Positions 17,589-25,561 are shown, counted from the stretch's first letter. The stretch: 64,000 nt of DNA from Gallionella sp. (GCA_028689145.1 JAQTWT010000005.1:1-64000); one strand, 5' to 3'. Notes: generated by a model from the letters alone, not told the origin. Numbers and translations are program-made.

Positions 17589-18279
17589 GCATCGGCACGT
17601 TTTTTACGCTATTGAATTCGGAATCACTTTCGGAGAACTCCCTTTTTATGGAGCCGATATGAACGCGAAGGTTTTCCTTGTTCCTGCCGGTATCGATTTG
17701 ATCAAACAGGGTTTCAAATGTCACGCTTTGATTTGCATGTTCAACAAGGGTCTGCAAAAGGCGGATTTGCGTCATGGAGAGATTTACGCGTTTGCCTTTC
17801 CATATCACTCGTGTTGTTGAGCGAAGGTCAATCTGCAAATTCGGGTCTGGGGTAGTTGGAGCTTGGAAGCTACCGGAACTCGAAGGTCCTTGCCCTCGCG
17901 CCTGCGAGAACGTTATTGCTCTACCAACTTGGTTTATAAAATCAGATTCGTTCACAGGTTTCTGTAGGTAGTCCCAAGCATCCAGCGCTTTGAACATTTC
18001 ACGATGAAGCTCTGGTTGTGGCAAACCTGAAACAATAAGAAGCGGAGATTGCCTCACATGCAGGGACTTCGCTATCTTCAAACCACCATATTTGTCAGTC
18101 CCCGGCCCTAAGTCTATGTCAGAGATAACCAAGTCATAATGATTCTTTGTCAATGCCTCATTGGCGGATTCGAAGTTGAAGAACTGATCTACCTTGCAGT
18201 CAGGCCAATGGTTCTTCAAAAGCGCAAGGAATGTATCGTTTGTAGACTTATCATCTTCTACAATCGCAATTTTATACAT
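17566..18279 (-). CDS. OmpR/PhoB-type response regulator
   Basis: A 237-residue regulator. The receiver domain (1-~120) has the acidic pocket VEDD, the phospho-accepting Asp in LVISDIDLG, the conserved Ser in LLIVSG and the Lys in LQKPVNE. A Ser/Gly/Pro linker leads to a winged-helix DNA-binding domain (about 150-237; LSMTQIRLLQTLVEHANQSV, ending GYIWNV). The kinase gene follows with a 23-bp overlap. Its targets are unknown; the CBASS operon 3 kb downstream and the cassette upstream are both candidates. Confidence 0.9.
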   Translation of the reverse strand: MYKIAIVEDDKSTNDTFLALLKNHWPDCKVDQFFNFESANEALTKNHYDLVISDIDLGPGTDKYGGLKIAKSLHVRQSPLLIVSGLPQPELHREMFKALDAWDYLQKPVNESDFINQVGRAITFSQARGQGPSSSGSFQAPTTPDPNLQIDLRSTTRVIWKGKRVNLSMTQIRLLQTLVEHANQSVTFETLFDQIDTGRNKENLRVHIGSIKREFSESDSEFNSVKNVPMHGYIWNV

Positions 18280-18490
18280 TGATACCCCCCCGAAATGGTT
18301 ACATAAAAGCCAGTTTTGATGCTAACTCATATCCGCTTGAAGTCGAATAAAACTTCCTTAACGTCATCATTTCGTCGGCTCCAATCCTCAGCGTCAATTT
18401 CTCTTTACAGTTGCAAGGGCTCAAAACCGACGACACTCCATTTTTCTACAGCGGACGTATGGAACTGTCCCTTCACTAGCGTACTTAACG

Positions 18491-18533
18491 TCTGCTAGGT
18501 CGAAGTCCGGTCATCGGCCTAAACTGACGATTG
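18491..18533 (+). repeat. REP-like hairpin repeat, copy 3
   Basis: TCTGCTAGGTCGA-AGTCCGGTCA-TCGGCCTAAA with tail GACGATTG. It has the same order and orientation as copies 1 and 2. It lies upstream of the response regulator and so closes the defence block on the right. Confidence 0.7.
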
Positions 18534-18600
18534 AAGACCGAGCCCAATAAGGCTGCTATCTATCGCTAACAGGCGCTTTACGATTGTTACAAACCGTTAT

Positions 18601-18640
18601 CAACCTGGTTATCCACAAAAATTTGTGGATAACCAGGTTG
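18601..18640. repeat. 40-bp palindrome made of two consensus DnaA boxes
   Basis: CAACCTGGTTATCCACAAA (19 bp) and its exact reverse complement are separated by only two bases. Each arm holds a perfect DnaA box: TTATCCACA at 18609-18617 and TGTGGATAA at 18624-18632. It ends 7 bp before the left direct repeat. It may be a replication or copy-control site of a mobile element, a DnaA-regulated promoter site, or a hairpin. No rep gene is in view. Confidence 0.65.
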
Positions 18641-18647
18641 GTAAGCG

Positions 18648-18990
18648 ATTGATGCCGAATGCTATTAGTTGGCAGCGCGTGATGCGGGTTGATATTGTTT
18701 GCTAATAGTTGCCGATATTTTCAAGCGGCGTCATTCCAATGAAAAGGCGGGCATCTATTCAACCCCCTCGAAGTCACATGGCGGAGCTCAGAAAGAACCC
18801 GTAAAGATCAGCCGAGTCCCTCTCTTATCCATCACGGGAACGTTGCTGCGATGCGGTTTCTGCTTATTTTCGACACCGTTACGAAGCCCGTTACAAAGAG
18901 CCATTTTGAAGCGTTACCAACCGCGTTACGAAGTCTTTGTAACGGGGGGAGAAACCAATCAAGCTCTAATGTTCCCATTCCAGTAAAAAG
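18648..18990 (+). repeat. 343-bp direct repeat, left copy
   Basis: It runs from GCCGAATGCTATTAG to CCATTCCAGTAAAAAG and is clearly homologous (I estimate 85-90% by eye) to 24499-24842 in the same orientation. It contains a run of CGTTAC units at 18877, 18889, 18912 and 18924 (spacings 12, 23, 12) and an inverted GTAACG at 18939. That looks like iterons or a multi-site operator. No ORF is conserved between the copies. Confidence 0.85.
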
Positions 18991-19267
18991 AGGGCACCAA
19001 TTTTCATTTATTGGTTGCACAGAAGAAATTGCAACCATGCAATTTAGGCGCAGTCATCACCTCATTTAGAGGTCATCATTAAAAATGATGCTCCCAGTCA
19101 GCCTCATCGAAGGCGCGCCAAGCGGCCATGCGAGAACTGCTGCAACATCGGCGGTTCATAAAAAAGGAGGAATAGATTCCGCAAAGCATGCGGCAAAAGA
19201 CAACGAGAATAAAGAAAAAGATCGCGTTATTCAGTCAGGTATTCGGGATGCACAGCAAAACATGAGG

Positions 19268-19463
19268 GTCAATCATTCCAGAAGACTGCGAAGCTCCCAC
19301 ATCCATTTCCACGGCACCGACAACCCGCCGATGATCGCGTCGAGGCTTGTAATGAGGCACCTCTCTGAAAACGCTTCTGCTGCCTTCGTTGAACTATCGC
19401 AAATTTCTCGACAGTTGACGCCTCTGCCGCCTTCGTTTCGAACTAACAAGAAATCCTTGTAAG
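19268..19463 (-). pseudogene. RhuM-like gene remnant, inverted copy
   Basis: Read on the - strand, this piece encodes YKDFLLVRNEGGRGV and, after a decayed stretch, LDAIIGG. That matches the RhuM (virulence protein) pattern KDFL-x-VR-x-EG-x-R...YNLDAII. It has no start and its frame is broken. A homologous piece lies at 20517-20694 in opposite orientation, so the two form a ~190-bp inverted repeat around the secreted-protein gene at 19552-20196. Assignment to RhuM is by remembered family motif, not by search. Confidence 0.5.
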
Positions 19464-19551
19464 TTATTTTTTCTCAAGCTCAAGGCAGCTTGAAGAAAAA
19501 ACAACCGTGCAAATTTCAGGTGAACACCCCATAATCGAACAAGGAGACATT

Positions 19552-20196
19552 ATGAAAAACATTAAATTGGTAATGTCGTTGTTGGCAATATTTCTTTCCT
19601 GCTTCGCGCTACAGGCTCTCGCACAGGCAAGTCCGATGATGACAGTCCTGCAACCGCAGCGCCATACACAAACGATTCCTGATGGCGATGTCTCTGCCAT
19701 GCTGCATGGTTTTACAGCCTGCAATCCGCAAGCAGCGCTCCCGTTCCCTATACTGGCACCTCTGGGCGTGAAGTTTCTCGGTAAAACCCAAGCTGCTGGC
19801 GTACGCTTTTCGTTGCCTAATCCATTGAAAGAGCATGACGTTCTGTTGCTTGCGGGCAATGACCCGGCAAACATGGATAGAGCGCCGGATGGAAGCTTTT
19901 CAATCTATGGCGGCAAATATCGGCTCAAGAAGCGCTTGGTGCTTGCCGACTCCATCAAATTGACCGGTGTAGGCGAAATGATGGCAGTCAACGAAAAGCG
20001 CGCGCGCGTTGGCGTGACCTACACCCTTAATGTTTCTGCCGCGCTGTTCTTGGCGTTTGTTGAGGAAGGTCAGCAGATCGATCTCAAATCAAGGATCGAC
20101 CGTATGCCGAAGTCCGGGAAAGCGACGGCGGAAGACGTTTGGTTCACCTTAGGCCCAGACGGGCGATCCGTCACTTGTTGGCGGTTTGTGGATTGA
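19552..20196 (+). CDS. secreted protein of unknown function
   Basis: A 214-residue protein with a clear Sec signal peptide (MKNIKLVMSLLAIFLSCFAL, cleavage after ALAQA). The ATG at 19552 is chosen over an upstream in-frame ATG at 19507 because AAGGAGAC sits 6 bp before it. The mature protein has two Cys (TACNPQ, VTCWRF) that could form a disulphide and no known domain that I can name. Periplasmic location is likely. It lies alone inside an inverted pair of RhuM-like remnants, at the left end of the repeat-bracketed cassette. Confidence 0.7.
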   Translation: MKNIKLVMSLLAIFLSCFALQALAQASPMMTVLQPQRHTQTIPDGDVSAMLHGFTACNPQAALPFPILAPLGVKFLGKTQAAGVRFSLPNPLKEHDVLLLAGNDPANMDRAPDGSFSIYGGKYRLKKRLVLADSIKLTGVGEMMAVNEKRARVGVTYTLNVSAALFLAFVEEGQQIDLKSRIDRMPKSGKATAEDVWFTLGPDGRSVTCWRFVD

Positions 20197-20516
20197 CCGG
20201 TCGCGCCATGGCTTCATTAAAGGGGAAAACCGCACTATGGGCCAAGCCCGGAAAACAGCGGTTCTATACCAATCTCGCACAAACTATGTGCGATTGACAT
20301 CAGCGCCATCAAGCGGATTCTGGAAGCCCCAATCGATAACTGCGCACAAGCAATTGTCGATTGGTTCAATGAGGTGCAAGGCATCAGCTACAAAACCTCG
20401 ATTGAACTGTTAAGCAACCTGCCCGAATCGACATTGCGATCTTTTATCCATCTTGGTTGCACTGCGAGAAGAGCGCCCTGCATCTGGGTGCCGCAGCCAG
20501 AAAGTTGGAAGTTGAT
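20197..20516. other. degraded sequence between secreted-protein gene and remnant
   Basis: One frame (about 20296-20535) reads IDISAIKRILEAPIDNCAQA, then VDWFNEVQGISYKTSIELL, which looks protein-like. It has no plausible start and runs to a stop just after 20530. I take it as a fragment of a lost gene; its family is unknown to me. Confidence 0.35.
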
Positions 20517-20694
20517 TACAAGGATTTCTTGTTAGTTCGAAATCAACTTTTGCGAAATTTGCAATAGTTCGAAACGAAGGCAGCAGAAGCATTTCCATTG
20601 ATATAGCTTATTACAACCTCGATGCCATCATCGGCGACTGGTGTCATGGAGGTAGATATGGGGGCTTCGCGGCCTTCTACTGAAATGATTGACT
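20517..20694 (+). pseudogene. RhuM-like gene remnant, direct copy
   Basis: It encodes DYKDFLLVRNQ, then (in a second frame) IVRNEGSRSISIDIAYYNLD followed by AIIGD. That is the RhuM core pattern, interrupted by an internal duplication and a stop. It is homologous at DNA level to 19268-19463 (inverted) and to the tandem repeats at 26098-26241. It has no start and no downstream RhuM domain. Confidence 0.5.
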
Positions 20695-20721
20695 AGATAT
20701 TCCAATCTAGAGATGGATTAC

Positions 20722-20940
20722 TCAGCCAGAAAATTTCATCAACTCAGACGGAGACACTCCCAGCGTTTCCGCTAATTTACAGATGTTCACGAGGGCGATA
20801 TTCCGCTGCCCACGCTCCACCCCGCCCAAATAGCTCCGCGCCAGCCCGCTTTCCAAAGCCAGCTTCTCCTGAGACCAGCCCTTGGCACGCCTGAGCTCAG
20901 CCAGTCGATGCCCAAACAGCACTCTCGGGTCGTCCGACAT
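20722..20940 (-). CDS. XRE-family HTH regulator
   Basis: A 72-residue Cro/C1-type protein that is almost entirely one HTH domain: FGHRLAELRRAKGWSQEKLA, LESGLARSYLGGVERGQRNI, then a closing helix ending LGVSPSELMKFSG. The ATG at 20940 has the Shine-Dalgarno GAAGGGGA; a TTG start 15 bp upstream is possible. It is divergent from the secreted-protein operon starting at 21272. A perfect 13-bp inverted repeat between them (20999-21044) is its likely operator, so it probably represses itself and that operon. Confidence 0.88.
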   Translation of the reverse strand: MSDDPRVLFGHRLAELRRAKGWSQEKLALESGLARSYLGGVERGQRNIALVNICKLAETLGVSPSELMKFSG

Positions 20941-20998
20941 CTTTTCCCCTTCCAAAAGGAAAAGATGCTAGGTATTAAGCCACTATAAGGCGACGCTC

Positions 20999-21044
20999 TA
21001 TGAGTGACAACCGTCAACTTGCTATGCTATTGTTGTCACTCATA
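20999..21044. promoter_or_regulatory. perfect inverted repeat, likely operator of the XRE regulator
   Basis: TATGAGTGACAAC (20999-21011) and its exact reverse complement (21032-21044) are separated by 20 bp. The site lies in the 331-bp divergent region between the HTH gene and the secreted-protein operon. The remaining sequence up to 21271 holds AT-rich promoter-like DNA and no gene. Confidence 0.6.
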
Positions 21045-21271
21045 GTAACCAATGATAGTGAGAGAACATTATGTGAATGCGTAACCGAATTTTTGTGCAT
21101 GAATGATACGGATAGCTTCTTTCCCTCCCCCAGGTCAGCCCAAGCCAACGAAGGAATTCTGCCAGCCAAGTTTCGGGCCAACCTTACGGAGAAAACTGAC
21201 GTAGCGAAGTGGACGCGCAATTGTTTATACAGCAGCCGAATTTAACCGAAATTTATGAGAGGAAATCAAGA

Positions 21272-21931
21272 ATGACTATGACACGAATGATGGCAATAGC
21301 GGCACTGATGTTTCTCTCCGTTGTATCAGCACTGGCAGCCGAGCAAACACTTTCGGTCGGCAAGTCCGTCAAGATTGGCAGTGTTGAGGTGGTGCTGAAC
21401 AAGGTAGTGCTTGCCAGCAAGGACGAACTGGGCGGCGCGGGCTATACCGAGTACAACCTGACACTGACCAACGGTTCGCCTGACAAGGAAGTTGTACTGT
21501 CGAACGTCGCGCTATCAGTTCATGGAGAAACACGTTCCATGGTCAAGAATCCGGACGACATCGTGAACCAGGGCAACACGTCCGAGAAAGCAGTAGCCAC
21601 GACTGCCGGCGCGACCGCTGCCGGATTCCTGGGCGGTCTTTTGGGGCCATTGGGCGCTATGGGCAGCCAGATAGGGGTTCAAGCGGCGGCCAACAAAATC
21701 TATGTCGATGATCCACAAAAATGGCGTGACGAAATCAAGAAACAAGGTTTCCAGCGAGATGATGCTGGCATTTCCGTATTCCCGTCCGAATCAGCGACCG
21801 GCAGTATCTGGGTCAAGCAATCCGGCAACGAGACTGCCAACCGAATGCAGCTCTATCTGAAACAGGGCGGCATCAGTCGCCTAGTGAAGCTTGGCTTGAA
21901 GGCAGGGAATCAACAAGAAGCTGAGAAATAG
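21272..21931 (+). CDS. secreted protein of unknown function, glycine-zipper segment
   Basis: A 219-residue protein with a signal peptide (cleavage after ALAA). An N-terminal beta-rich domain follows (SVGKSVKIGSVEVVLNKVVL; YTEYNLTLTN), resembling Ig-like or DUF4352-like accessory folds. Residues about 108-130 form a Gly/Ala-rich hydrophobic stretch (TAAGFLGGLLGPLGAMGSQI) that could insert in a membrane. The ATG at 21272 has GAGAGGAAA before it, and the upstream frame from 21209 lacks a signal. It is the first gene of a three-gene run with 21957 and 22859. Confidence 0.72.
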   Translation: MTMTRMMAIAALMFLSVVSALAAEQTLSVGKSVKIGSVEVVLNKVVLASKDELGGAGYTEYNLTLTNGSPDKEVVLSNVALSVHGETRSMVKNPDDIVNQGNTSEKAVATTAGATAAGFLGGLLGPLGAMGSQIGVQAAANKIYVDDPQKWRDEIKKQGFQRDDAGISVFPSESATGSIWVKQSGNETANRMQLYLKQGGISRLVKLGLKAGNQQEAEK

Positions 21932-21956
21932 AGAATATCCAAAGAATGATACGACG

Positions 21957-22856
21957 ATGAAAAAAATTGGAATTTCAATCATGGTCGCGGTGTCGACTGC
22001 CGCGTCCGCGCAGACCTTGCAGTCGTTCGACCCGACCGAGCTTGCAAAGCAACGGATCATGCCGCTGAACGCGCTAACCATGCCCATTCTATTCCAGACG
22101 AAGACTCAGACGAAAATCGACTACACGACGGTCGTCGTCGCGGGGCAGTCCAGCTTTCCGGACGAATATAAGGATGCCGCCAACAAGTTGGATAGCCAGA
22201 ACTTTCAGCGGGCGCAGGATGAGTTTCAGCGCAGGGCGGCTATCGAGAAACTCCTCCCTTATCTCAACGAACTGGAATCGCAGATCGAGGCTGCGACGGA
22301 GTTTCTGATTCCGGCAACCGTCACGGTGGGGGAATACGACTTCAATATGAAGCGGTTTCCTATCCAAATTCGGCTCGACGGTGTTTCCAAGGATTTTCAG
22401 GGCGGCTTCTATTGTTCTCGCGGCGGCTATGAGACAGACCAGTACAGAAATATTCTTCAGGCCTGCGTCAAGGCCGAAGACGTGCTGACGAACGGAAGCC
22501 CGTTCCAGTGGCTTTCGATCCGAGACTCGGATGCAGCCCAAAAATTTAAGTCCCTCTACACCTCCAGACAGATACGCGCCCTACTGCAAGTCAGGTTGAC
22601 GGGAAAATACGAAAGCCTTGGTAGTAAACACTTGTGGGGCCGTAGGCACCTGTTGAGCCAATCGGCATACGTCGAACATCTCGTCCCCGCGAAATCAACG
22701 GCTCTTTATTTGCTAAACGCTGGAACCGAGGAATTACTCTACACGCTGTTGCCAAGCGCCAGCGAGGAATCGAAGACCTTGGCGACCATCGGCATGCAGA
22801 AGCCTGCTACCACGCAAACGATGACCAAGCAGCCCCTTAAAATCAAGCTGGATTGA
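21957..22856 (+). CDS. secreted protein of unknown function
   Basis: A 299-residue protein with a short signal peptide (MKKIGISIMVAVSTAASA). The mature part has a charged helical stretch (about 60-100: KLDSQNFQRAQDEFQRRAAIEK) then a mixed region with two Cys (GFYCSRGG and LQACVKAED). I recognise no domain. It lies 25 bp after the preceding secreted-protein gene, and its stop overlaps or abuts the start of the membrane-protein gene, so the three are probably one operon. Confidence 0.7.
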   Translation: MKKIGISIMVAVSTAASAQTLQSFDPTELAKQRIMPLNALTMPILFQTKTQTKIDYTTVVVAGQSSFPDEYKDAANKLDSQNFQRAQDEFQRRAAIEKLLPYLNELESQIEAATEFLIPATVTVGEYDFNMKRFPIQIRLDGVSKDFQGGFYCSRGGYETDQYRNILQACVKAEDVLTNGSPFQWLSIRDSDAAQKFKSLYTSRQIRALLQVRLTGKYESLGSKHLWGRRHLLSQSAYVEHLVPAKSTALYLLNAGTEELLYTLLPSASEESKTLATIGMQKPATTQTMTKQPLKIKLD

Positions 22857-22858
22857 TC

Positions 22859-24373
22859 ATGGGGAGCGCTGCCGAGAGAAAGCCGCTTGATCTTCTCGGG
22901 ATCGTCTTGCTGGGAGGCTATCTGGTTTTCGAATTGGCGTTCAATGCGAGGCTACTCGATTTGTCGGGAGGCATGCCAACGGAGGAAGACCTTCGCGGCA
23001 TCGAGATATTCGGAAGAACCATATCGGGTGTCGGCTTGGGGTTGTTCGTCTGGGGATTCGCGCAGCGTGCGACACAGAAGCGATGGCTTTCCGCTGCAGT
23101 CTGTATCGCACTCTGTATTCCGGTTGCATTCGTGGCGCAGGAATGGATTGTTAACCGCCTCGTTTCTGGCGCGTCTCCCGCCAAGCGGCAGCTTGCCACC
23201 TACCTGTCGTTGGTGTCGCGTGCCACGTTGATGCACGCTGTAACAATCGACGGGCTCAATCTGTCTGGTAAGGACTTTGATACGCCCGCCGGAAAGACGT
23301 TCGTTGCGCTTTTTCCAGTGACAGGATTCGCGTCAGATGCCACGCTCGCGAAGCTGAAGCAGGCACTCCCTACCCTAGTTCAAAGTATGGCCGCCTCCGA
23401 AATGGGTGAACCAGAAGAAGTGTTTAACGACGTGTATGTCCCGTTCGCAAACCAATGGCGCAAGATATACAACGAGAAGTACCTCCCCGCCTCAGAAGCC
23501 GCAGGTATGGCGAATGGCGGTGCCGACGGCGTGGATCGTGCTTGGAACGACTACCTCAATGAACTTGACATCAAGAACATCAACGCCTCCTCTGCGTCCG
23601 AATTCGTCCGGAGGGAGGTGGTCGAAAGGCTTCAGAAAACGGGGGTTCCGGTCGAGAACGATTGGCGGCTTAACGACTACGAGGGGTTTGCCGTCGCTCT
23701 GAGGAATAAGTCTGCGGGCAGCGGCGATAGGTTCCGGAAAGATGTGTCAGATGCCATAGGTTTCGACAGTGATCTACCTCCTGGACTCTCATGGGACGGG
23801 TTTTCCATCCATCCGGATATATTGAGAAAAGCCAAGGCGGAATTGCAGTTGAGAATTCCAGGCGCGGAGATCGGCGAAAGCTTCGGCCTCAATCTGTCCC
23901 TCGCAGATTTCACGCGGAACTTCTACAAGCACAACGTCGAAAAGGCGACCGCTGAAAAACTTGCGCAATTCTCGGGAGACTCGGGCAGATTTTCGAGCGG
24001 CGGCGACGCGTCCGACATTGCAGACAAGGCAATGAAAGCCGTCATCGTTCCCCCGGTGGCGCTCGGGTTCTCATTAGCTTTCGGTTTTTTGAATGCCTTG
24101 AATCTCCTTGCGAAGGTTGCGCGGCTTCAAGGGAATATCGTGCTTGCGGCGAAAGCAGCAGCGACTGCCCTACTGATCTGCGTTCCGTTAGCGGTGGGCA
24201 ACACGGTTTCGGACTCACCGGTTTTCGCCTCGCTCTCACGCAACGTTGCCGAGAACTACGGCCAAGTTCCAGCCGTCGGACTCCGCTGGCTGGTCAATTC
24301 GGAGCCGATGTTCTATCCAGTCTCGAACGCGTTGCGCAGACACCTTCTTAGGGATTTCCGGTTCTCGCTATGA
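22859..24373 (+). CDS. polytopic membrane protein of unknown function
   Basis: A 504-residue inner-membrane protein. Three TM helices near the N-terminus (about 13-34, 50-68, 76-96) are followed by a ~300-residue soluble domain and two more TM helices (about 398-424 and 432-452). ATG at 22859 is preferred; a TTG at 22853 overlaps the previous stop. No motif of a known transporter, kinase or peptidase is visible. Coupling to two secreted partners suggests an envelope complex. Confidence 0.7.
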   Translation: MGSAAERKPLDLLGIVLLGGYLVFELAFNARLLDLSGGMPTEEDLRGIEIFGRTISGVGLGLFVWGFAQRATQKRWLSAAVCIALCIPVAFVAQEWIVNRLVSGASPAKRQLATYLSLVSRATLMHAVTIDGLNLSGKDFDTPAGKTFVALFPVTGFASDATLAKLKQALPTLVQSMAASEMGEPEEVFNDVYVPFANQWRKIYNEKYLPASEAAGMANGGADGVDRAWNDYLNELDIKNINASSASEFVRREVVERLQKTGVPVENDWRLNDYEGFAVALRNKSAGSGDRFRKDVSDAIGFDSDLPPGLSWDGFSIHPDILRKAKAELQLRIPGAEIGESFGLNLSLADFTRNFYKHNVEKATAEKLAQFSGDSGRFSSGGDASDIADKAMKAVIVPPVALGFSLAFGFLNALNLLAKVARLQGNIVLAAKAAATALLICVPLAVGNTVSDSPVFASLSRNVAENYGQVPAVGLRWLVNSEPMFYPVSNALRRHLLRDFRFSL

Positions 24374-24498
24374 CGGCATTAATGCTTTAACCCGGTTATT
24401 CTTCTGTTAGAAAGTTGTCATCGGAGAAATATTATTCGGATTACATGTTTCAAATGTTGCTAATGATCATGCAAAAACTAGGACTCAACATGAAAGAG

Positions 24499-24842
24499 AT
24501 TGACACCGAATGCTATTAGTTGGCGGCGCGTGATGCGGGTTGATATTAATTACTAATAGTTGCCGATATTTTCAAGCGGTGTCATTCCAATGAAAAGGCA
24601 GGCATCTATTCACCCCCCTCGGAGTCATCTGGCGGTGCTCTGAAAGAAGCCGTAAGAACAGCCGAGCCCCACCCTTATCCATCACGGGAACGCTGCTGCG
24701 ATGCGGTTTCTGTCTTATTTGCGACACCGTTACGAAACACGTTACAAAGAGCCATTTTTGAAGCGTTACCAACCGCGTTAAAGATAATTAGTAACGGGGG
24801 GAGTAACCAATCAAGCTCTAATGTTCCCATTCCAGTAAAAAG
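24499..24842 (+). repeat. 343-bp direct repeat, right copy
   Basis: Homologous to 18648-18990 along its whole length, with scattered substitutions and small indels. The CGTTAC units are mostly kept (the fourth has decayed to CGTTAA). The two copies bracket a 5.5-kb cassette. The differences mean the duplication is not recent, or that the copies came from separate elements of one family. Confidence 0.85.
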
Positions 24843-24904
24843 AATGCTCCCATTTCTACCGGACTCGCTAAAGAGTTGAGTACATTTTTATGCATTGTTT
24901 TCAG

Positions 24905-24923
24905 ATACACGTTATCCGTGTAT
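24905..24923. promoter_or_regulatory. palindromic operator before HTH gene
   Basis: ATACACG-TTATC-CGTGTAT is a perfect 7-bp inverted repeat 34 bp before the ATG at 24958. It overlaps a TATATT that could be the -10, so autorepression by the HTH protein is likely. Confidence 0.5.
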
Positions 24924-24957
24924 ATTGTTATCAGGTACCTAACTGCTTAGACCAAAC

Positions 24958-25209
24958 ATGCTAAAAAAATTGACACCACCTAGCCCCTTTCAAATCAGAG
25001 CTGCGCGCAAGGCTGCACAACTTACGCAGGCGCAAGCAGCGGGGGTTGTACATGCAGGTGGATATAGAACTTGGCAGGACTGGGAACGGGGTGAAACGCC
25101 GATGCCGATAGGATTGTGGGAGTTATTCATGCTCAAAACCGGACAGATGCTGCTTGTCGCTGTATCTGAAGAGGCTCCTCGCAAAGAGCCAAAAAGACAA
25201 AGGGTCTAG
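24958..25209 (+). CDS. small HTH DNA-binding protein
   Basis: An 83-residue protein with a Cro/C1-like helix-turn-helix: FQIRAARKAAQLTQAQAAGV, then GGYRTWQDWERGETPMPIGL and a final helix. The tail (EEAPRKEPKRQRV) is basic. No good Shine-Dalgarno precedes the ATG. It probably regulates itself through the palindrome at 24905-24923 and may control the exonuclease genes downstream. Confidence 0.78.
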   Translation: MLKKLTPPSPFQIRAARKAAQLTQAQAAGVVHAGGYRTWQDWERGETPMPIGLWELFMLKTGQMLLVAVSEEAPRKEPKRQRV

Positions 25210-25276
25210 CTAGGGTGAGGCGAAACGTGTTGCTTCAGATATGGCTTAATTCGCAGGACTTATGGAGAAGGTTTTT

Positions 25277-25561
25277 ATGAAAAGAGTCCAAGCAGCTGCT
25301 GATCTTGAAATTCAGGCGCTTGCCGCAGTAGGCGAGGCTGTGCTGTTCCACAATCGTGGAAACCCCGCAGCGACCAAAGAATTGTTGAGCCAAGGAATGC
25401 GATTTGTAGCCGCAAATGCAGTTGCAAAAAAACTGACAGAACTGTGCAAGAACGCAGGCCATGATCCAAACTGGCGAACATCAACAGAGGCGAGGTTGCT
25501 AATGCTTGGGCGTTCGCGAATTGAAAGTGTTGTTGCTTCTGATGGTGATGAGTCATGTTGA
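25277..25561 (+). CDS. hypothetical 94-aa protein
   Basis: Mostly helical, with no signal peptide or TM segment and no domain I recognise. The ATG at 25277 has GGAGAAGG before it; an in-frame ATG at 25262 lacks one. Its stop overlaps the start of the first exonuclease gene (ATG at 25555 inside it), so the two are translationally coupled and probably act together. Confidence 0.65.
   Translation: MKRVQAAADLEIQALAAVGEAVLFHNRGNPAATKELLSQGMRFVAANAVAKKLTELCKNAGHDPNWRTSTEARLLMLGRSRIESVVASDGDESC

Larger units (their letters stand above)
18280..19551. other. 1.27-kb gene-poor region with repeats and remnants
   Basis: It should contain the promoter of the response-regulator gene, then REP-like copy 3 (18491-18533), a 40-bp DnaA-box palindrome (18601-18640), the left 343-bp direct repeat (18648-18990) and an antisense RhuM-like remnant (19268-19463). 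A + strand frame at 19085-19462 runs across the remnant and has no supporting signal, so I see no intact gene here. Confidence 0.6.
24374..24957. other. 584-bp intergenic region with the right direct repeat
   Basis: It contains the right 343-bp direct repeat (24499-24842) and the promoter region of the small HTH gene with a palindromic operator (24905-24923). I see no gene in it. Confidence 0.6.

Noticed and set aside
19085..19462. 125-codon + strand frame
   Set aside because: It runs antisense across a RhuM-like remnant, has no ribosome-binding site and no protein-like pattern.
20186..20413. 75-codon + strand frame after the secreted-protein gene
   Set aside because: It reads through degraded sequence in a frame different from the more protein-like fragment and has no ribosome site.
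18648..24842. A composite transposon bounded by insertion sequences
   Set aside because: The 343-bp repeats contain no transposase frame and no terminal inverted repeats that I can see.
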